Shown one piece after another: positions 45,426-53,620 of a stretch of 64,000 nt of DNA. A program made the translations under genes and the position numbers. The notes beneath the pieces are model-generated. The model had not been told where the DNA came from. It saw nothing but the letters and a program-made list of their open reading frames with translations, and made no database searches. The DNA is from Fremontodendron californicum (taxonomy: Eukaryota > Streptophyta > Magnoliopsida > Malvales > Malvaceae). Location of the stretch: the NCBI GenBank assembly GCA_030761205.1, contig JAULJL010000001.1:34109145-34173144 (forward strand). The letters run 5' to 3'. Position 1 is the first letter of the stretch, and each line of letters opens with the position of its first letter.

Positions 45426-45603
45426 TATAAAAGAGTTTTTTTTTTCATTTTTTACTTTCCTTCTAAAAGAACCCTCTAACTCTCTCTCTCACTCTCCCTC
45501 AATGAACAGCCAAGAACACCTACCCAAAATCCGACCGCCGGCCCTCGTGCCTCCGTCGCCGTCGCCATCGTCGTTGACGATGCAAAACCAAAAAACCTCC
45601 TGA
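45426..45603 (+). promoter_or_regulatory. Antisense TATA box, pyrimidine leader and short ORF in element C LTR
   Basis: TATAAAA at 45426-45432 is followed by a T- and CT-rich stretch (CTCTAACTCTCTCTCTCACT) and an ATG at 45502 opening a 33-codon frame rich in Pro/Ser that ends at 45603. It reads against the element's own direction. The same module is retained in the other LTR (TATAAAA at 63146-63152). It looks like a plant promoter plus 5' UTR; whether it is used is not known. Confidence 0.4.
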
Positions 45604-46205
45604 TTTCCATAAAAATGTTCCTTTCGACCTCCTAATCCTCAAAATCCACTTAGTTTTCCCAAAAACAACATGAACAAGCCTAGATATAGATTTGAAACCC
45701 CGACCTTCCAACCTCCCGATCTCCTCCGACGAGCCTCAGATGGCTACCAAACCTTCACAAAACCCTCCCCTTGTCTACCTCTAGGCTTTTATCCTTAAGT
45801 TTTTCTTCAAAAATGACCCAAACCCCAAGAGTCAAAATTTGAAAATTTTGAATTCTTTTCTTCTTTTTTTTCATTTTTTTATTTTATATTTGCTGTCAGT
45901 GTGTTTCTTGCTGCCTTTGTTGTGTGTTTTTTTGTTGATTTGGCTCACTCCTAACAGGATCCCCTTGGCCGAATCCCCCCTTGTGTTGGTTTTGATTGTG
46001 TTTTGAGCCAAGTCTGGATGGCTTGATTTCCAGATTTGAAGGAAATCAATTTCCTTTCAGTGGCTTTCGGTGGTGGGAGACAAAATTTGTCTCCCATTAC
46101 TAAGTTGAGGTTGAGCATCCCGAGCTAGTGGAGAAAATTGGTTGAAACGGACAAGGAGAGAAAAAGAAAAATGGAAATAAAATAATATCAAAATCAATAT
46201 CAATA

Positions 46206-46268
46206 TCAAAAATCAAAAATCAAAAATCAAAAATCAAAAATCAAAAATCAAAAATCAAAAATCAAAAA
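46206..46268. repeat. (ATCAAAA)n microsatellite
   Basis: About nine perfect 7-bp units inside the 3' LTR of element C, followed by an (AT)n run. The other LTR lacks the expanded array at this place, so it is a local expansion. Confidence 0.9.
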
Positions 46269-46417
46269 TAAATAATAAAATAATATATATATATATAAAT
46301 AATAATGAAAATGAAAATGAAAATAGATAAATAATAATTAAAAATATGAAAATCAAGATTCGGGTTAACAAACCCGATAATCGGACTATGAGTCCGAGCC
46401 AAAAATGGGTGTCTACA

Positions 46418-46431
46418 GTTGCCCCTCTTTG
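46418..46431 (-). promoter_or_regulatory. Polypurine tract of element C
   Basis: The minus strand reads CAAAGAGGGGCAAC immediately before TGTAGACACC. It is the same as in element B and fixes the orientation of C. Confidence 0.85.
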
Positions 46432-46539
46432 TGCACTTGCTGAAAACAGGAAGTATAAAGACGTAGACACCCTTATCTTTAGGCATCACTCTGATCATTG
46501 ACTCTTTTAGAAATGTTCTGCCAATGAAGCATGAATTTT

Positions 46540-47170
46540 AAAAAAAATTTGAACGTGAGAATGTTCCTCCCAACGAGGCATAAACTTTAAATTTTTCCAA
46601 ACGATGAAAGTGCTCCTCCCAACGAGACATAAACTTTAAATTTTTCCAAACAATGAAAGTGCTCCTCCCAACGAGGCATAAACTTTAACTTTTTCCAAAC
46701 GATGAAAGTGTTCCTCCCAACGAGGCATAAATTTTAAATTTTTTCAGAAATTATCCTCAAGAGAGGCTTTGAAAATGTTCTCGTGAGAGACTTTGAAAAT
46801 GTCCTCGTGAGAGGCTTTGAAATACATTTGGTCATTAAGAAAGTCTTTGCAGGTGTGCTCGTGAGAGACTTCAGAAACATCCAGGTTTTAAAATTTATCC
46901 TCTAGAGAGGCTATGGAATCTCCTCGTGAGAGGATTTTTTTTTTTTTTTTTAATAATGATCATCCTCGAAAGAGGCTTAGAAACATCCTCAAGAGAGGCT
47001 TGGAATCATCTTTTAAAATATCCTCGAGAGAGGTTTTTGCATACGTCCTTCAAAATATCCTCGAGAGAGGTTTTGCATACGTCTTTGAAAATCGTCCTCG
47101 TGAGAGGCTTTGCATACATTTTTGAAAATATTCTCGAGAGAGGTTTTGCATACGTCCTAATGTGAAATCG
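46540..47170 (-). repeat. Tandem arrays in element C 3' region, part 1
   Basis: Four copies of a ~50-bp unit (CTCCTCCCAACGAGGCATAA, ACTTTAAATTTTTCCAAACG) at 46556-46740 are followed by about ten copies of a shorter unit (TCCTCGAGAGAGG plus CTTTGCATACGTC) at 46745-47160. Confidence 0.85.
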
Positions 47171-47319
47171 CTCCTCTTGACGAGGCATAAACTTTAAAAT
47201 TTTCAAATGTGATTAAAATGCCTTTCTCACTGAGGCATAGACTTTGTACAATACGGGATTCTCACCAAGACAACAGATTTGTAGCGAAACCATGAAATTC
47301 TTACCTAGTCATAGGGTTC

Positions 47320-48262
47320 TCAACTAAATACGGAATTTGCACCAAAACTAAAGATTCTCTCTGAAACTAAGGGATTTGCATCCAAAATAAGGATTCTCAC
47401 CGAAATTGAGGGATTCGCACCCCAAAAATAAGGATTCTCACTAAAGTTGAGGGATTCACACCCGAAATAAGGATTTTCACTAAGACTAAAGGATTCACAC
47501 CCGAATAAGGATTCACACCCGAAATAAGGATTCTCACTGAAATTAAGGATTCTCACTAAGTTAAGGATTCTCATTTGAAATAAGGATTCACACTTGAAAT
47601 AAGGATTCTCACTAAAACTAAGGATTCTTACTAAGTTAAGGATTCTCACTGAAACTAAGGATTCTTACTAAGTTAAGGATTCTCACTTGAAATAAAGATT
47701 CTTACTAAAACTAAGGATTCTCACTAAAATAAGGTTCTCATTAAACTAAGGATTCTCACTTAAACTAAGATTCTCACTAAAACTAGGGATTCTCACTAAA
47801 CTAAGGATTCACACTTAAACTAAGGATTCTCACTAAAACTAGAATTCTCACTAAACTAATGATTCTCACTTAAACTAGCATTCTCACTAAAACTAAGGAT
47901 CCTCACTAAAATAAGGATTCTCACTAGAATTAGGATTCTCACTAAAATAAGGATTCTCACTAAAACTAGGATTCTCACTAAAACTAAGGATTCTCACTAA
48001 AATTTAGGATTCTTACTTAAACTAGGATTCTCACTAAACTAAGGATTCTCACTTAAACTAGGATTCTCACAAAAATTAAGGATTCTTACTTAAACTAGGA
48101 TTCTCACTAAAACTAGGATTCTCCCTAAAACTAAGGATTCTCACTAAAATAAGGATTCTCACTAGAATTAGGATTCTCACTAAAATAAGGATTCTCACTA
48201 AAACTAGGATTCACACTTAAACTAAGGATTCTAACTTAAACTAAGGATTCACACTTAATCTT
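47320..48262 (-). repeat. Minisatellite of AAGGATTCTCACTAAAACT units
   Basis: More than 40 degenerate copies of a ~17-22-bp unit over 0.94 kb, with variants AGGATTCACACC, AGGATTCTTACT and AGGATTCTCACTTAAACTA. Its lack of frame rules out coding. It is a hypervariable array of the Tat 3' region. Confidence 0.9.
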
Positions 48263-48299
48263 CAAAAAAAAAATTATCTTGTCAAAATTTTCCAAACGA

Positions 48300-48480
48300 G
48301 ATTTAGAAAATTGTGCCTTGAAAAGAATCTTCCTTGGAGGTTTCAAAATTCTTGCAAAAAGGTTTTCTTCAAGAGAAAATAAAAATTTTTCAACTGGAAT
48401 TTTAAATTGTGCCTTGAAAAGAATCTTCCTTGGAGGTTTCAAAATTCTTGCAAAAAGGTTTTCTTCAAGAGAAAAAAAAT
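48300..48480 (-). repeat. Two-copy direct repeat, about 70-100 bp
   Basis: AATTGTGCCTTGAAAAGAAT through CAAAAAGGTTTTCTTCAAGA occurs at 48309-48381 and again at 48408-48473, almost unchanged, which indicates a recent duplication. Confidence 0.9.
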
Positions 48481-51400
48481 CTCAATCTTTTAATTTTTAC
48501 TTCAAGATTCATAAATCAAAATTAAAATTTTCTTACATGTTAAATTCCTGCAATAAATGACATATATGCAATGCGTGACATATAGATGTCATGAATACCA
48601 TGTAATGCATGCATGAAATGTATGTCATGAATACAATGCAATGCATAAAATACAAATGCTCAAAAAAATCACGTACCTCCAATCGTGGTAACAAGGTTTC
48701 TCAAACTCATTATTTTATCTTCTTATCATTTCCATGGCTTTAGAACTTGATAACAACTTTCGTCCAATGGACTAGTCCTTCGCCAATTCAATCACAATTG
48801 CAACATTTTCCCCTTTCTCAAAGTGTATATTCTCAGCTTAGAAGCCCTCCTGGTTCTCATCCTATCTAAACACATTCAATGGTAATGTCGTAAGAGGTGC
48901 TCATTTGGCCATTCATTGCAACAACATATGCCACCTTTCTTGAAATCCAAAAAATTTCTCAGCATTCTTCTTGCTTTTCAGAAAAACCTCAAATATGCAT
49001 CATTCCAAATCTGAATTTTTTTCAGGTTTTAGTTTTGAAACTTCTTTGAAAAGAAAGAACTTGTCCAAAAAAACCCTTCTTCTTTTTTTTTCTTTCAATA
49101 ATGCCCCATGGTAAATGAAAATTGTCCCACATCACTATTTTCCATGTTCGAAAATTAAATCTCCATTTTCTTAACAAACATGCAATTTTGGATCTCTAAA
49201 AAAAACTGGTGATTACTTCCAATGTGAATCAACAATTTGCAAGAATTTGGTTTCTCAATCTATCAAGGTTTTGGTCATCAGGATAGACTTCGTCATATAA
49301 GGGAAGACCAATGTTTCTTCATCTAAACTCACAATAAAAATAAGGTTTTCACAAAAAGATTTGTTTTAAAAACACAATTCATTAAGCACTCCATCTTAGT
49401 TTCTTGATATATAGCATTTCAACAAACGTCAAGACTATCTACGAGGGGTTCAGAATTTGGAAAAGAAAGGGAAAGAATTTTTCAATTCGGAATAAGCCAT
49501 CCAAATGGTGTTTGGCTTATTTAACTTTCTCAAAGGTGTTTAATGCACACTGGTTGGCTCAAGGCACAATTCCTTCAATGTTCTTTATTGAAGCCTTTGC
49601 ATACTCTTGCACAAATTTTCTAGAGTTGCTTTCATATTTCCAGTCTTTGCTCTAGACTGCCCGTTTTTTGTGTTTTCACCCTAGAGCTTCATTCCTTCAT
49701 TCTTTTTTTTTTTTTGTTCTACCATGCATTTGAGAATTCAAACTTCTTTAAAAACAAGATACAATTCGAAAAAGTTAAATCCAAGGGAAAAACTCTTCAA
49801 CTTAAACATTCATACTTTATCAAAATGGACTTTTAAAGCACATAATGTAGGCTAGGGTTTAGGTTTCAGAAAGAATGGATAATCAGGCCCAAAAATGTGT
49901 TTAAAGGTGATTAAACCAAGGATCATTTCTTTTCATGAGGATTTCATCCTTTCAAACTTCTCAAAACATTTCACATCTTTATTTTCTCATTCTTCCTTTT
50001 TTTTTCCTCCTTTTTTTTCTCTTTTTTTTTTCTTCTCTTTCTCTAGACTTTTCTACCAAAAAGTGAGTTCAAAATTTTGGAACTCAATCCATTTTAGCAT
50101 TTGCCCCAATAGTACAAGGCATTCTTTTTCAAAGCTTAAAATAAGATCCAATCACTCACATGATCTTTCTTCACACTTGCCCCCAGTGTGGAGGGTGATC
50201 CTTGGTTAGGGTTTATTCGAAGAAGAATTTAATAGGCTCAAAAGGGGTAGCAAATGATAATTTTCTTTTTTGGTGAAAAGAATATGAAAGATAGCCATTT
50301 CTCATATCAAGCATGAATACTTTCATTGAAAAGCAATCCTCAAGGAAATAAACAATCAGAATTTCATTTTGCCTTTCGAATCCATTTGAATATCTAATAT
50401 GCATGATGTCACAATCAATTTTCCTTTCTTATTTTTTTTGCAACTCATGTAAATTTCATTACCTCAATGTGCCATCTGAGTGAAGGCTTAACCCAATTTT
50501 ATTTTTCACTTCAATGTGCTATCCAAGTGAAGGCTCAACCTGATCTTTTTTTTTCAAGATATCGATGCAATTTCCATTCAATCACAAAGGAAAAAGTTTG
50601 CATAAACATTTTGAGCGACTTAGCTTCTTGGTAGTCTTGCCCCAACATGTGGGCGAAGAAATTGGATATTGCTTGGATATTTACAGATACTGAAAAATAT
50701 GGTTTTCCGATAATGTTGCCCCATATGCAGGTAAGGGACAACATTTGGAAAGGAAAAGGTTCAAGTATGGTGGAGAAATTTAGAAGCAATGTGTTTGAAG
50801 CTCTGGACAATTTTGAAATTTTATTGAACTACCAAAATCAATATTCTTTCAAGATAGTGCCTCATGCATTGATTTTCAAAAATACATTCTGCGAAATAAT
50901 CAACCATTTCATTGTTTTTTGTCTAGATGAAGAACATTATCTTTTTGGAATTCATGCCGAATGGAAAGGAAATTTCATGTAGTCTCAAATTTCTACCTAT
51001 CAAAGGAATCAAGCTTTTAGTGGTTTCTAACATGAAATGTTTGCTAGAATTGGCTAGTACTAATCACCAGTTCTTTAGAAATCCTCAACAATTTTCATTG
51101 TACAAAAATTCTTTCTCATTTTAACAAGGACAAAATTTGTTTCAAAATCATGGAAAGAAGTTATGTGGGTTTTTTTTCATCTTTCATTTTTCAAGGATCC
51201 TAATAAAAAGAGATTTGAAAGAAATCAAATGCACATTTATAATTTGATATGATGCACAAGAATTAAGGCTTCCATTAAGAATCCATTCATTCCAATATCA
51301 TCTGAGATTGCCCCGAATGTCATGTCCCTCTTCAATATTTTTCTCTCAAGCATTGATTCGTACTTCTCCTTGATCACCTGTGTCTCTTGAATTTATTTTC

Positions 51401-51639
51401 CACGTCATTCTTTTTTAGGTGATGAATGCATGAGCATCATGAATGAATGAAATATGAATGCTCTTTTTTCTTATGTGATGCATGAGCATTATGAACAAAT
51501 ATGTGCATGGATTATGGGTGAGCAAAATATTATTCTATCAATGCAAATGGACCAAAAAAAATTAAAACACAACTGAGTTTTACAAAATATTATAACACAA
51601 AGATGCGAGAAAAAGACAAGAACATTCCTTCAAGTGTCC
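48481..51639 (-). other. Degenerate interior of element C
   Basis: No intact gene. Part of it (50160-50404) is the post-integrase block of the Tat family (compare 31860-32080). On the minus strand, 50535-50810 gives a 91-residue frame with NIQAISNFFAHMLGQDYQEA. It vaguely recalls the RT-RNase H connection (KA.KG.A..DF.A) of this family, but the match is too weak to call. Poly-T and CT-rich stretches are frequent. I see nothing else to annotate. Confidence 0.5.
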
Positions 51640-51941
51640 TGAATTGGGTTATTCTCTATGCGATGGTTGACATGGCTCTATCCTAAAGTTGGCCTCTCAA
51701 GTGTTGTTTGTATGTTGGGTTTAGGATATTTGATCAATCTAAGAAGGTCCCCAAATTGCTTCTCACTGTCGTCCACGGGGACTAGTAAGGCACCCCGATC
51801 CTCACCCATTACAGGTTTCAAACGAAAAGGGTTCAATTTGAGTGGTTGTATTTCCCAAGTTGCTGTTGAGGTTATCACCTCATGAAAACTTTGGTACTTT
51901 ACACCCTGAGGGTTTTTCAGTAGCTTATGCGAAGGTTATCA
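51640..51941 (-). other. Leader of element C, left part
   Basis: Holds the conserved Tat leader block at 51750-51800 (CTTCTCACTGTCGTCCACGG, CTAGTAAGGCACCCCGATCC). It continues after the Athila insertion with CGAAAGCGTAGTTACTTTAC (61321), the same words as in element A near 10020-10040. Confidence 0.7.
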
Positions 51942-51946
51942 CCTCA

Positions 51947-53430
51947 TGATAACTCGTATAATTATATAGTTTTTAGTTATGTTTTATTATTGTTTTGTGT
52001 CAAATACGAGTTATTATTGTTTAGTCTAATTGTGTTTATGATCTTTTATATTTTTATGTAATTTGGTGTTTTTCACAAGTTTCTTTGAGTGATTTCAGAT
52101 TACTAGAATTAAGGGCAAATCCAGTTCAGTTCCAGTTCCGACACCTTTTGCCATATCAGCTATATCTCGAGTTTCACTGAAGCAATAAGGCTGAACTTTG
52201 TATCCCTGCAAAGCTAAGAGGCATATCTATCTTTTTCATGTTTTACACTTCTTGAAACGGAGTCGTTTTCCCTAGCGAAATCGACCATCAAGTTGGCTGA
52301 TGTGCAATGACGTCTGTTCTGCACCGTTTTGGTATTTTGACCATATCTTCCGATCCACGTACGCAAATGATCTGATTCCAACGGTTATGGATCCGTAACT
52401 GATAGGGGTATATTTTTCTAGAAGACCATTTTATCAGATCGAGCCTCCAACATTGACAAAATCGATCATCAAGCTGGCTGATCAGAATTGTCATACAATA
52501 TGACGAAAATTGTTAGAAAAATGCACCCACCTATTATACCTACCTTTGAAATTTGTAAAGCTTGTCTCTTGTCATTTAGCCCTCCAAAATGTGTATAAAT
52601 AGAGGGCCTTGGATGAGTATTGGGATACATTGATACATTGGTAGGATAGCCATTGTAATAAAATTCTCTAAGTTTTCTTTTTCTTTCCTTTCTCTAGTTT
52701 TCTTTTTCTTCTTACATTTCTTTTCATTTTATTCATATCTAGTATGTGTTTCTAATCATATTGTTGAGGTGATGAGGTGAAGCTCTTGGTAAATGCTAAG
52801 GTTAGTCTCTTAAACATGAGCTAAAATGAATCATCATTTATAAGCACTAGCATAGATAATATTTTCTTTTGGTTTAAAATCATACTTGCAAAGTAGAGAT
52901 CTTGATTCATTATTGACAATGAAAATGGCACAGTAAATGCTTGGTTTCATAACCTTGATTTGTTGTAGACATATACCTTGGCATAAGGAATGCTTGGACT
53001 CTTTTTATGAGTTTTGAGGACACCAAATGAACATAATATCATATGCTATGGACGTTGGACAATTTGGACTGAATTGCTAAACCTTCCGATTGGAACCTCC
53101 CTTATGTGTGGATTTCAATTGTGTAATAAAACAAGATTAATCTTAGCATAACACCAAGAGTGGATTCTCTAACCTCAACATCCTTTCTTATTGTTTTTTA
53201 TATTTTGTTTAATTTCTTTTATGTTATTTTATTTATTTTGTTCTCTAATATCTTGTTTATTTTGTTTTGTTGTTGATTCCCTAATATCTTGTTTACTTTC
53301 TTTTTCTTATATATTTATAAACTTATACTTACTAATACGCTTCCCTGTGGTTCGACCTCGGACACCCGAGAATTTATTACTTGAACATAACCTGCACTTG
53401 GGTTTACAACTCTTAATTGAGTTTCCATCA
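51947..53430 (+). repeat. 5' LTR of the Athila-like element
   Basis: Starts TGATAACTCGTATAATTATA and ends GAGTTTCCATCA. An 11-bp inverted pair (ATAACTCGTAT at 51949, ATACGAGTTAT at 52004) lies near the start. The U3 has a duplicated word (GACCATCAAGTTGGCTGAT near 52282; GATCATCAAGCTGGCTGAT near 52464) and two TGACG bZIP-type sites (52308-52314 TGACGTC; 52501). The TATA box is TATAAATA at 52594-52601. Confidence 0.95.
52594..52601 (+). promoter_or_regulatory. TATA box of the Athila-like LTR promoter
   Basis: TATAAATA in a GC-richer context (GTGTATAAATAGAGGGCC), 86 bp after the second TGACG. Transcription should start about 30 bp downstream, near 52625-52635. The same box is at 60479-60486 in the 3' LTR and in both solo LTRs. 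Confidence 0.8.
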
Positions 53431-53436
53431 AGTTTT

Positions 53437-53454
53437 TGGCGCCGTTGCCGGGGA
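53437..53454 (+). promoter_or_regulatory. Primer-binding site, tRNA-Asp
   Basis: TGGCGCCGTTGCCGGGGA is the exact reverse complement of the usual plant tRNA-Asp 3' end including CCA. It lies 6 bases after the LTR end, and is the typical PBS of Athila elements. Confidence 0.93.
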
Positions 53455-53490
53455 AGCAATACTAAGTATATAAGTTTATAAGTATATTTA

Positions 53491-53607
53491 TTTTTATTGG
53501 CTGGTTATACCGCCTAATTTTGTATATATTTGTTTTTATTGGCTGGTTATACCGCCTAATTTAGTATATTTATTTTGTTTGGCTGGTTATACCGCCTAAT
53601 TTGTATA
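53491..53607 (+). repeat. Three tandem ~40-bp leader repeats
   Basis: GGCTGGTTATACCGCCTAAT occurs three times (about 53499, 53540 and 53581), separated by AT-rich TATATTTGTTTTT spacers, between PBS and gag. GGTTATACC and GGCGGTATAACC-type pairing could give stems. This could be an RNA packaging or dimerisation signal (inference). Confidence 0.8.
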
Positions 53608-53620
53608 TTAACTTTGTTTT

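Larger units (their letters stand above)
43951..46417 (-). repeat. 3' LTR of element C (2467 bp)
   Basis: Minus strand starts TGTAGACACCCATTTTTGGC and ends GGCACGTTATGACA. It matches 61608-64000 closely. It contains ~220-bp tandem units (44480-45065), an antisense TATA/leader module (45426 onward), and a 7-bp microsatellite (46206-46268). At its 3' end it has the hairpin (44022-44041), a decayed PBS-like motif, and the conserved GGGTGCTAATCCTTCCCCAC word near 44148-44167 that A and B also carry. Confidence 0.9.

Noticed and set aside
46913..47165. Plus-strand frames with repeated ERGFAYV text
   Set aside because: Translation of the CTCGAGAGAGG tandem array, open in two frames at once; not a protein gene.
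47320..47649. Regular short repeats as a CRISPR-like array, or a repeat protein (109-aa minus-strand frame)
   Set aside because: Units are contiguous with no unique spacers, vary in length and shift frame; it is a retroelement minisatellite in plant DNA.
50647..50982. 111-aa plus-strand frame in element C
   Set aside because: It overlaps another frame on the opposite strand, has no recognisable domain, and lies in the degenerate interior of a coding-less element; kept only as unassigned sequence.
53191..53481. Short hydrophobic frames at the ends of all four Athila-like LTR copies (also 6658 and 61076)
   Set aside because: They come from the T-rich LTR end; the frame is not conserved beyond the DNA identity of the LTRs.
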